Source of the DNA: an uncultured Desulfobacterales bacterium
GTDB lineage: Bacteria; Desulfobacterota; Desulfobacteria; Desulfobacterales; JAFDCJ01
NCBI GenBank assembly: GCA_945787595.1
Contig: CALZJV010000358.1
Coordinates: 1 to 13,470, forward strand
Direction: 5' to 3'
Length of the DNA: 13,470 bases
In this document: piece by piece, positions 1-6,310 of the stretch
Layout: each line of letters starts with the position of its first letter
How positions within the stretch are numbered: position 1 is the first letter of the stretch
Made by a program: the position numbers and the translations under genes
Notes under the pieces: model-generated
Told to the model about the DNA's origin: nothing
What the model saw: the letters and a program-made list of their open reading frames with translations, nothing else
Database searches by the model: none

Positions 1-125
1 TTTCAGGATTCGGTATTTACTGACACCTGAAACCTGACACCTGAAACCTTGAACAGATTTGATCTATGGCAGAGCCGATCACCTCTGACCTGGCCCTGAA
101 GACCAGGTTTTCGATTTTGAATAAA
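1..125 (-). repeat. 125-bp dispersed repeat, copy 1 (cut by window edge)
   Basis: This stretch aligns without gaps to 4002-4126, with about 13 differences counted by eye (roughly 90% identity). It contains two tandem TGACACCTGAAACC units (21-34 and 35-48), a small GGC-NNN-GCC hairpin near 68-76, and an ACCTGG...CCAGGT inverted repeat near 89-109. It lies 23 bp downstream of the stop of the molybdopterin gene. The left boundary may extend beyond the window. A partial third copy is at 10155-10217. Confidence 0.85.
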
Positions 126-148
126 CTTGGATATCCAATATGACATTT

Positions 149-2311
149 TTAGGACTTGGATTGGCGGCTGCTCTCCGGATAAATCTTACACAACAGTGTT
201 CGAACACTGGTGGCCCCCATCGCCGGGTCACAGGTATCATAGGCATTATCGGTTAAAATATTGATATTGGATTCATCCCAGCCGTGCCCGGGTTCCTTTT
301 TTTCCGGAAACCACCAGGCATGCTGGGCACTCACAACGTTCGGGTGGATACCGGCAAAAATTTTAGCGCGTTGACGGACTTTTCCCCGCGCAGACTCGAT
401 AATGACCCATTGACCTTCTTTGATTCCTTCTTTTTCAGCGGTATCGGGATGGATCTCCACCACTGGATTTTTGTGAAGTTCTCTCAGCCAGGGTAACTGA
501 CGGTTTTCCGTGTGGAAAAAGCCTGGAGAACGGGCACCGGTAATTAAAATATAAGGGAATTGTTTAAGCAGGCCCGGCATGCTGACGGGGCTTTCAGGAG
601 GTTCGCGGTATTTGGGCAAAGGATCATAGCCCCAATTTTCTAACAAAGTTGAGTAAAGCTCAAATTTCTTTGTCGGGGTCGAAAATCCTCTTTCCTGATA
701 CTTGCGGTACCTGACTTGACCTCGGATGTAATTCATCTTCTTAAAGTCCTGCCATTTGATCCCCGAGGGCTCTAGGATATAATCGAGACCGCCCTCAAAA
801 TCGTCCCACCAGTGCTCGGACTGCCCTACCCTGTGACCGAGGTCATTGAGCATCTCATGATCGGAGCGGCATTCACCGATCTGCACAACCTTTCTCCGGG
901 GCAAAAGGTAGCCATGCCGTTTCCAGAAATCTCCGATGTAGTCCATCTCGAGCCAGGTTGCTGCGGGCAACACGATATCTGCCAGTTCGGCCGTCGGTGT
1001 CAGGAAAAAATCGGCAACCGCCATAAACTCGACATTTTCGAGGGCGCGGTAGACCTCCTTGGCATTGGCACGGGTTAAGACCGGATTGGAACTAATGAAA
1101 AACAGCATTTTTACCGGATAGGGATTTTCCTCTAAAATCGCATCCCAGACGCATTTGGGATTGATAATGGCAAAATTGCCGGCCAGGCGAAAGCGCTCCC
1201 CGCCCAAACGTTTTTTTACCTGTTCATAGGGCAGTAGTTTGTGGGCACCGAACTGCCCCACATTTCTGATTTTGGGGGTGCTGAACAAGACCTGTCCCCC
1301 GGGTACATCGATGTTTCCCGTTACCCCCATCAGGGCCATCAGTGACCGGTTGTTGTCCGCACAGGTCACCTGCTGTTCGATGGCCACCCCCCACTGGATA
1401 GCCGCCGGTTTGGTGGTGGCGAACAACCGCGCAGCTTGTCTGATTTTATCCTGGGGCACCCAGGTAATTTCCGAAACTTTCTCTAGCGGATATTCATTGA
1501 CCCGTTCTACAAACGGCTCCCAGCCGTAAACATGATTTGCCACAAATTCTTTGTCATAAAGTTCTTCATTCACGATTACATTGAGCATCCCCAACGCCAG
1601 GGCCGTATCGGTGCCGGGTCTAAGCTGCAGCCAGACGTCGGCCCGGGCCGCTATTCGAGTGAGACGAGGATCAACGGCGATCAGCTTAGCTCCGGCGTCC
1701 AGGCTGACGGAAAAAGGCTCTCCCTTATAGCAATCTGGGTTGCTGATCACCAGATTGTTGCCCCACACCATAATGCATTTGGGATGATTTTCGTAATCGA
1801 CAATGGGGTTTGTTCCGCAGGTGATGATGCTGGTGGCAATTCGGGGACCGTAGCAGAAATGTCCGGCCGTCAGCACATTGGGCGTCCCCAGCAGGTTGGC
1901 AAAGCGGTAAATCACCGCTTCGTTTTCCCGACCGGTGCCGTAGCCCATCGCAATGGATTCTGCGCCGAATCGGTCTTTATAATCCAGGATCCTCTCGGCG
2001 ATGGCATTTAGGGCTTCATCCCAGGAAATACGCTCCCATTGACCGCTGCCCTTTGGCCCGATTCTTCGTACCGGGTAGGTCAACCGATCCGGGTGATAGG
2101 CCAGCTGAGTGGAAGCAAGTCCTTTACTGCATAGGGTGCCGTGGTTGATGGGACAGTTCGGGTCACCGGCGATTTTGGCCACTTTGCCGTTTTTCGTATA
2201 GACCAGAACCCCGCAACCGCCATGACACATTCGGCAATGGCTTTTTACCACCGCATCATATCCGTAAACTTCCATTTCCCGTTCAACGTTGGAAAATTTG
2301 AATTCAGGCAT
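149..2311 (-). CDS. Molybdopterin-dependent oxidoreductase/hydratase, DMSO-reductase superfamily
   Basis: A 720-residue enzyme binding bis-MGD molybdenum or tungsten and one [4Fe-4S] cluster. Counting from the ATG at 2311, the cluster ligands are C26, C29, C33 and C61 (C-x2-C-x3-C-x27-C). The molybdopterin domain follows with an SWDEAL motif, and Cys153 in GHFCYGPR is the likely metal ligand. A C-terminal dinucleotide-binding domain begins near residue 590. An upstream in-frame TTG would add 25 residues, but the ATG has a GAGAGG Shine-Dalgarno 9 nt before it and is preferred. No Tat signal is visible, so the protein is probably cytoplasmic. Length and layout recall acetylene hydratase and related single-subunit enzymes (family knowledge), but the substrate cannot be deduced. 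No electron-transfer or membrane-anchor subunit lies beside it, which argues for a stand-alone enzyme. The family call is secure; the reaction is unknown. Confidence 0.93.
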   Translation of the reverse strand: MPEFKFSNVEREMEVYGYDAVVKSHCRMCHGGCGVLVYTKNGKVAKIAGDPNCPINHGTLCSKGLASTQLAYHPDRLTYPVRRIGPKGSGQWERISWDEALNAIAERILDYKDRFGAESIAMGYGTGRENEAVIYRFANLLGTPNVLTAGHFCYGPRIATSIITCGTNPIVDYENHPKCIMVWGNNLVISNPDCYKGEPFSVSLDAGAKLIAVDPRLTRIAARADVWLQLRPGTDTALALGMLNVIVNEELYDKEFVANHVYGWEPFVERVNEYPLEKVSEITWVPQDKIRQAARLFATTKPAAIQWGVAIEQQVTCADNNRSLMALMGVTGNIDVPGGQVLFSTPKIRNVGQFGAHKLLPYEQVKKRLGGERFRLAGNFAIINPKCVWDAILEENPYPVKMLFFISSNPVLTRANAKEVYRALENVEFMAVADFFLTPTAELADIVLPAATWLEMDYIGDFWKRHGYLLPRRKVVQIGECRSDHEMLNDLGHRVGQSEHWWDDFEGGLDYILEPSGIKWQDFKKMNYIRGQVRYRKYQERGFSTPTKKFELYSTLLENWGYDPLPKYREPPESPVSMPGLLKQFPYILITGARSPGFFHTENRQLPWLRELHKNPVVEIHPDTAEKEGIKEGQWVIIESARGKVRQRAKIFAGIHPNVVSAQHAWWFPEKKEPGHGWDESNINILTDNAYDTCDPAMGATSVRTLLCKIYPESSRQSKS

Positions 2312-2941
2312 TGGCGATTTCCTCTCGGGTATCTCAGCATTCAGATTGATCCCGTGTACATATAATCCAAATGAACTATAAGTCAAACGGATTATAGCCC
2401 ACTTAGTATCTGGTTATTTTTACGGATTTTGTGGCAAAAAATTGAATAGCCGATGTAACAAGGATCGTTGGGAAGGATCAAAGCTGATAAGCGGACAGAA
2501 TTACTCGATGGAAAGGATGACTTTCCATTTTAAAAGGGACGGAGCGAAGCGACATCCATAAATATTAAATATACAATCTTCAATTGTCCGCCTTCGGCGG
2601 ATCCGGATTAGATTATAGTAGCGGAAAAAGCCGGGGGGGGCTAACCAAAGGCCAATATACTTTGATTCCAAGCCCGCCCCGGTGATAAATATGCCAAGAC
2701 CAGGACGTGTTTTATATGCTTTTAGTTTCGAATGTGAAAGGAAAAAGCAATTTTATGGTCTATGAAAGCCTGGTCGGGCAAAATCGATATGCAGCAAGGG
2801 ATGTGCCAACCATTGCCGTCGCATAAATCTTAAACAATTTTAATACGATAAGAACGTGTATGGGGAAAATCAGATTTAGAACTATGAAAAACAATTCATA
2901 AAATTATGAATAATAATTCACAAATTTTATTTCATCGCCGA
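2312..2941. other. 630-bp intergenic region between the hydrolase and the molybdopterin gene
   Basis: No credible gene was seen. It holds a perfect 8-bp inverted repeat ATGGAAAG/CTTTCCAT with a 5-nt loop (2508-2528), followed by TTTTAAAA on the plus strand. It also holds a GC-rich hairpin TCCGCC-TTC-GGCGGA (2587-2601) and a run of eight G (2633-2640). The segment 2560-2590 is very AT-rich. Beyond the molybdopterin leader I can assign no function. Confidence 0.6.
2390..2395 (-). promoter_or_regulatory. Candidate -10 box for the molybdopterin gene
   Basis: The minus strand reads a perfect TATAAT 79 nt upstream of the preferred ATG. The hexamer expected 17 nt further upstream is A-rich and not a good TTGACA, so this is only a weak sigma-70-type candidate. 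Confidence 0.3.
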
Positions 2942-3730
2942 TCAGTGTTTCAGCAAGAAATCCATCAAGGCCTCATTAAAAGCCCCGGACTGTTCGATAT
3001 TGGACAGATGCCTGGCATCCGGCAACACCACCAATTTAGAACCGGAAATACGGGCCTGCATGGCCTCCGAAGCGGCCACCGGAGTTCCGGGATCCTCTTC
3101 GCCGACAATGATCAACGTGGGAATGTCGATCTCGGAAAGCCGCTTCAGGTTGCCAAGGTAACGGATGGCTTCGCTGCAGCCGATATAGCCGACCACCGGT
3201 GTTGCTAGAATCTGCCGACGGATCATCTCCACCTGGGGGGAATTCTGTGAGAGATATTCCGGTGTGAACCAGCGTTCCAGGGTTTCATCGACCTGATCCT
3301 GCAAGCCTTTTTCGCGGGCGGCGTCAATGCGCTGTTGCCATATGGGCTGGACCTCATCGGGCATGATGGCTGACGTATCGCACAAGGTAAGCGTCTTCAG
3401 TCGATTTCCATGATCCAAGGCGAGGTTCTGTGCGATCATGCCGCCCATAGACAGCCCCACAAAGTGAACCGCATCGATCTCTAAAGCATTCAGCAGGGCC
3501 ACGGCATCTGCCGCCAGCATCTCCAGGGTATACTTTCCCTCCGGTGCATCGCTATCTCCGTGGCCGCGGGTATCGAAGCGCAATACTTTAAAATTGGATT
3601 CAAGCACATCCAGCTGGGGATTCCACATCACCAGGCTGCTGGCCAGGGAATGACTAAGCATCACCACCGGGGCACCATCCCGGCCGGAAAGTTCATAATT
3701 GATTTGAATGCCGTTGGCTTGTATCTTCAT
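2942..3730 (-). CDS. Alpha/beta hydrolase, 3-oxoadipate enol-lactonase-like
   Basis: A 262-residue protein, the usual length for single-domain alpha/beta hydrolases of the PcaD/enol-lactonase group. The nucleophile elbow GLSMGG places the catalytic Ser at 94. Asp213 (in GEEDPGTP) and His241 (in PDARHLSN) complete a plausible triad. The oxyanion-hole region is HSLASS near 27-32, and RFDTRGHGDSD (51-61) is typical of the group. AAGGAG lies about 8 nt before the ATG. PcaD acts in the aerobic beta-ketoadipate pathway, and no other gene of that pathway is present, so the true substrate may be another lactone or ester. It is alone in its transcription unit, with repeats and a terminator-like hairpin upstream. 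Fold and triad are secure; the enol-lactonase name rests on overall resemblance. Confidence 0.88.
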   Translation of the reverse strand: MKIQANGIQINYELSGRDGAPVVMLSHSLASSLVMWNPQLDVLESNFKVLRFDTRGHGDSDAPEGKYTLEMLAADAVALLNALEIDAVHFVGLSMGGMIAQNLALDHGNRLKTLTLCDTSAIMPDEVQPIWQQRIDAAREKGLQDQVDETLERWFTPEYLSQNSPQVEMIRRQILATPVVGYIGCSEAIRYLGNLKRLSEIDIPTLIIVGEEDPGTPVAASEAMQARISGSKLVVLPDARHLSNIEQSGAFNEALMDFLLKH

Positions 3731-3784
3731 GTCGACATCTCCTTTAGATTTTGGCGGGTAATTGATTTAATTGTCATATTACCA

Positions 3785-3817
3785 AGTAAAGATCCGGGTC
3801 CAGAGGGCCCGGCTTTG
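3785..3817 (-). terminator. Terminator-like 33-bp repeat, copy A
   Basis: On the minus strand this is an 8-bp stem (CCGGGCCC / GGACCCGG, one G-T pair) with a 3-nt TCT loop, followed by ATCTTTAC. It matches 9865-9897 with a single difference. It sits about 55 bp upstream of the hydrolase ATG and would end transcripts arriving from the broken genes to its right. The T tract is interrupted, so efficiency may be modest. Confidence 0.6.
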
Positions 3818-3819
3818 GT

Positions 3820-3876
3820 TCACCCCGGCTTCCGGCTCGTAGAGCCTAAGAGCCTACAGCTCGGAGAGAGGGGTGA
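3820..3876. repeat. 57-bp long imperfect palindrome containing a 41-bp repeat unit
   Basis: The outer arms TCACCCC (3820-3826) and GGGGTGA (3870-3876) are perfectly complementary. Inside, CCGGCTCGTAG pairs imperfectly with CTACAGCTCGG. The core 3828-3868 aligns without gaps to 5350-5390, a second copy in the same orientation. It resembles a REP-type palindromic element. Confidence 0.7.
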
Positions 3877-3907
3877 TATGGGTTCAGGTTTCGGGTGTCA
3901 GGTGTCA

Positions 3908-3983
3908 GCAACTGAAGTCGACCCGCTGGGTCGAAGTCGCTCATGAAGTAGACTTTCCTTCATCGGTGTTGGCCTTCAGTTGC
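3908..3983. other. Potential three-way-junction structure in intergenic DNA
   Basis: Three perfect inverted repeats nest cleanly. The outer 10-bp stem is GCAACTGAAG (3908-3917) with CTTCAGTTGC (3974-3983). Inside it are a 7-bp hairpin TCGACCC-GCT-GGGTCGA (3918-3934) and a 6-bp hairpin ATGAAG...CTTCAT (3943-3963). Either strand would fold. It may be a structured RNA, a leader of the hydrolase transcript or another palindromic repeat. No match to a known RNA family is recognised. Confidence 0.45.
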
Positions 3984-4001
3984 AACCAATCATTGTTCAG
4001 G

Positions 4002-4126
4002 TTTCAGGATTCGATTTTTACTGACACCTGAAACCTGACACCTGAAACCAGGAACAGACTTGACCTATGGCAAAGCCGATCATCTCTGACCTGGCTCAGA
4101 GAACCAGGTTTTCGGTTTTGAATAAA
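4002..4126 (-). repeat. 125-bp dispersed repeat, copy 2
   Basis: Full-length partner of the copy at the left edge. It carries two tandem TGACACCTGAAACC units (4022-4035, 4036-4049), a GTTTCAGG/CCTGAAAC inverted repeat around them, the TGGC-AAA-GCC mini-hairpin and an ACCTGG...CCAGGT hairpin. On the minus strand, TCTCTGA in the loop of that hairpin is complementary to TCAGAGA just after it, so two alternative hairpins compete. Its 4126 boundary is where recognisable AIR-synthase coding sequence stops. Confidence 0.85.
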
Positions 4127-4459
4127 ACCAAAACTTTGGAAGCTCAACAGCCAGTCTTTTAAGGCCATTCCATCCGGACGGGGTATGCTTGCCAAATCAA
4201 TCAGTCCCCCTTTAGCCGAATTCTCCAGCATGATGGAAGTCGTTCCCAATATCCCGGCATTGGAGACATCCTTGGCTGCTTGACAAAGCTTGCGATCTGC
4301 GATCATCGGCAGGGCCGCTAAGCGAAACAGAAGCGCTTCGGCGGTTTTGCCTGAATTGGCATCCCAGCTTTCCGGGCGGAGGGCATCCTTCTGTTCGGCT
4401 AGGTATTTTTCTCGATTATATTTGCGCACCGTATATGGTTGAATATACCGCAATAGCAA
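4004..4459 (-). pseudogene. AIR-synthase-related (PurM/SelD-like) C-terminal remnant
   Basis: The open frame encodes 151 residues, but family-like sequence runs only from about 4390 to 4121. The stretch WDANSGKTAEALLF...LPMIADRKLCQAAKDVSNAGILGTTSIMLE and the later IPRPDGM..WLLSFQSFGFI are typical of the C-terminal domain of AIR-synthase-related ATP-binding proteins. That superfamily includes PurM, SelD, ThiL and HypE. The N-terminal ATP-binding half is absent. The 5' end runs over the stop of the preceding frame-broken gene without a proper start. The last 30-odd codons are read out of the 125-bp repeat (4002-4126), not from the gene. It is therefore a fragment missing both ends. Family placement is by motif memory; the exact subfamily and former function are uncertain. 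Confidence 0.7.
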
Positions 4460-4934
4460 AATTCAGCCAGCTCTTTGGCCCCCTCTACCGATGTCATTTT
4501 GCCCTTTTTGACGCGTTTCATAATGTGATTTACAAACTTGGGTGGGATCATGTGGTGACCGCACATTGTCGTGATCGACAGTGTGGTATCATCCGGCAGT
4601 TTGTCTTTTTTCCTGTAACAATGACCGACATCCCCAAGTCTTTGGCTTTGATCAGCTTTAAAAAATCAACGACCTGGCGTTTTTTGGTAAATATGCCGCG
4701 AAGGCGGGATTTATCCGATATTTTAGCCTTGATTTCCTCAATCGGATACCTGAGTTTGGGGCCGGATTTGACATCCCCCCAGTTTTCAGAGCCGACGGCC
4801 TCGGCCACAGCAATAAACTCCAGCGCCTTAGGTTTTATATTTACATCATTGACCCCCTTGGTTTGGTACATGAACCAAACGAAATCTTCTTTCTGCGATT
4901 CGATGTCACCGGAACGATGCAGTGAGTGCGTCAT
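4399..4934 (-). pseudogene. Conserved Cys/His protein split by a -1 frame change at A AAA AAG
   Basis: Translation starts at the ATG at 4934 (MTHSLHR), with AGGAGA 7 nt upstream, and stays in one frame to VIVTGKK near 4605. The coding signal then continues in the -1 frame: KDKLPDDTTLSITTMCGHHMIPP, then GAKELAEFCYCGIFNHIRC, ending at TAG 4399-4401. With one base re-read the gene is 537 nt, 179 codons, 178 residues. CGHH and CYCG look like metal-ligand motifs. The join is exactly at the heptamer A AAA AAG (4605-4611). An imperfect 10-bp stem with a 4-nt loop follows (4562-4585), about 19 nt downstream. Possible readings are a lost A in a homopolymer, a real pseudogene, a larger internal deletion, or programmed -1 frameshifting. 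I half-recognise the family from anaerobes but have no function for it. Confidence 0.7.
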
Positions 4935-4995
4935 CTTATCTCTCCTGTAATCTAAGGGGATTTGCCCCAATTAGGCGCTTAGAGCCCCTTATCTA

Positions 4996-5007
4996 ACAAC
5001 ATGTTGT
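4996..5007. promoter_or_regulatory. Perfect 12-bp palindrome ACAACATGTTGT
   Basis: It lies 62 bp upstream of the ATG of the frame-broken Cys/His gene. A perfect palindrome here could be a dimeric regulator site, but no family consensus is recognised and chance is possible. Confidence 0.25.
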
Positions 5008-5018
5008 CAGAAACTGAA

Positions 5019-5080
5019 GGTTTCAGGTGTCAGTGGTCAGGTTTCAGGATTTAGCGATTCGCCTTCCTGACACCCGAAAT
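5019..5080. repeat. Degenerate copies of the TGACACCTGAAACC unit in inverted arrangement
   Basis: GGTTTCAGGTGTCAG (5019-5033) and GGTTTCAGGAT (5039-5049) are followed by CTGACACCCGAAATC (5067-5081), their near reverse complement. The whole can fold into a large stem-loop. It is related to the end of the 125-bp repeats. Confidence 0.6.
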
Positions 5081-5108
5081 CTCGTATAAAACTACGCCAA
5101 AATGGCAC

Positions 5109-5154
5109 AGTTTCTTTCTCGATCAGACTGGACGCTCGCGGCCAGAGGCGCCGC
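5109..5154 (-). repeat. 46-bp repeat, copy 1
   Basis: Read on the minus strand, it shares CGCCTCTGGCC-like sequence, then CCAGTCTGATC and an AAAGAAACT end, with 13375-13420 on the plus strand, both spanning 46 nt. The two copies are in opposite orientation, about 8.2 kb apart. Confidence 0.65.
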
Positions 5155-5212
5155 TGACACCTACACTTTGCGTCACTAAATAAACAGCGTGCTTGCTGCC
5201 CTGAAGGGGCCT

Positions 5213-5240
5213 CTTTTTCCGGGCGTAGTCTCGGAAAAAG
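5213..5240. repeat. 9-bp perfect inverted repeat with 10-nt loop
   Basis: CTTTTTCCG (5213-5221) is the exact reverse complement of CGGAAAAAG (5232-5240). It lacks a following T tract on either strand, so a terminator role is not clear. Confidence 0.45.
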
Positions 5241-5349
5241 CTTAGTACCTATTTATTGAAATCACATCATATTTGCACATGATTTATGGCATAGCCAGAT
5301 TGAATATTTAAGCAATTCTATCGATATTAATAAAAAAGACAGAGCGAAG

Positions 5350-5390
5350 CCTCCGGCTCGTAGGGGATTTAGCGCCTACGCCTCGGAGAG
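5350..5390. repeat. 41-bp palindromic repeat, second copy
   Basis: Aligns without gaps to 3828-3868. CTCCG and CGTAGG pair with CCTACG and CGGAG around a 3-nt internal mismatch and a 10-nt loop. Shared blocks TCCGGCTCGTAG and CTCGGAGAG are conserved, while the loop differs. Confidence 0.65.
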
Positions 5391-5512
5391 CGATACCACA
5401 AATCTTCAATATTCAATATTCAATTCCCCGATAAACCTGGATTTACGCTTCGCTACAACTGGCTTTTCCGGGTTAGGAATAACGAAATTATAGAAGTTCC
5501 CAAGCTGTTTTA

Positions 5513-6241
5513 TTAGTCTATCGACAAAGGTTTGCCCAATCCCACGTTCACCTTGCCCCGGTGCGGCTGAGGAATCCCAAGTTCGTCCAAGTACGCCAGT
5601 GCTTTGCAGTGTCCATTTTCATCGACGCGGCTGATCAACCCCAGTGAAAAAACAGTGTCTATCTCCTTTTCGACTTCCCGGAGGGCTTTTAGAACGCCCT
5701 TGGCGCGATCTTCGGTGCAGCGCCCTTCGATGATGACAGAAAGCAATCGATAATCGAGGCAGTCATCTCTCATTTTACCGGTTTTGTGATCAGGCATCAG
5801 GGCCGCTATTGGGGATTCTTCCGCCGGTGCCAATATAAAACCCGCCTCGACGCATGCCATCGCCACCTTCTCAGCATCTCTTAAACGAACACCCATTCCG
5901 GGTCTGCCCATGTCAATGGAAAAACCCACCCAGCCTTTTTTGATGCGGCCGGTGACATCATTTGTTTTGACCTCCTCGGTTCCTCTTCCGGTAACGCCTG
6001 TAACACCATGATTTTCAACCGGATCACTAATGACATGCTGAAACTGTTTTAAAAAACCTTCGAGTTCTTGGGCTTCTATGGCACCCTCCGGGCAAACTTC
6101 CATTCTCAGGCATACATAGCATTCGGTACACAGGTCGGATTCAATCCGGCATTTTTTGTCTTTGAAAAAAATCGCGTCGACCGTACAGTACTTCTGGCAT
6201 GTCCTGCATCCGGTGCATACTTCACTGTTGATTGTTGGCAA
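5513..6241 (-). CDS. 2[4Fe-4S] ferredoxin-like protein with conserved C-terminal domain
   Basis: A 242-residue cytoplasmic protein. The N-terminal 55 residues form a dicluster ferredoxin domain: C9-x2-C12-x2-C15-x3-C19 and C38-x2-C41-x2-C44-x5-C50-P. The second motif has five rather than three residues before the CP cysteine, and an extra Cys is at 31. A linker (about 58-100) leads to an unrecognised domain rich in conserved-looking motifs: KGWVGFSIDMGRPGMGVRLRD (102-122), EKEIDTVFSLGLISRVDENG (191-210) and VNVGLGKPL. The start is TTG at 6241, with AGGAGG 9 nt upstream; the closer ATG is out of frame. It follows the MmgE/PrpD gene by 69 bp and is probably co-transcribed. A role in electron transfer for the locus is inferred; the C-terminal function is unknown. 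Confidence 0.85.
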   Translation of the reverse strand: MPTINSEVCTGCRTCQKYCTVDAIFFKDKKCRIESDLCTECYVCLRMEVCPEGAIEAQELEGFLKQFQHVISDPVENHGVTGVTGRGTEEVKTNDVTGRIKKGWVGFSIDMGRPGMGVRLRDAEKVAMACVEAGFILAPAEESPIAALMPDHKTGKMRDDCLDYRLLSVIIEGRCTEDRAKGVLKALREVEKEIDTVFSLGLISRVDENGHCKALAYLDELGIPQPHRGKVNVGLGKPLSID

Positions 6242-6310
6242 TTGACCATTCCTCCTCTTTTATACCCGACAACCTGTCAATGACAATTGGCGCTGGGCCG
6301 ACAAAAAACA

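Larger units (their letters stand above)
4935..5512. other. 578-bp repeat-rich intergenic region
   Basis: No gene was seen. From right to left it holds TTCAATA short tandem units (about 5405-5425), a 41-bp palindromic repeat, a 9-bp inverted repeat, a 46-bp repeat shared with 13375-13420, degenerate TGACACC-type units, and the 12-bp palindrome ACAACATGTTGT (4996-5007). The TATGGCATAGCC motif of the 125-bp repeat recurs alone at about 5285-5296. Confidence 0.7.

Noticed and set aside
21..48. TGACACCTGAAACC tandem units as a possible CRISPR array
   Set aside because: The units are 14 bp, directly abutting without spacers, and occur in scattered degenerate copies.
2691..2765. Short frame starting MPRPGRVLY, reminiscent of REP-associated transposase N-termini
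   Set aside because: Only the first eight or so residues resemble that family. The frame stops after 24 codons and no HUH motif or downstream remnant is visible.
5341..5395. Similarity of GCGAAGCCTCCGGC to part of the c-di-GMP-I (GEMM) riboswitch core
   Set aside because: Only about a dozen bases match. The upstream conserved stem and GAAA loop region and the downstream receptor are missing, and the same block recurs at 3828-3868 as a palindromic repeat.
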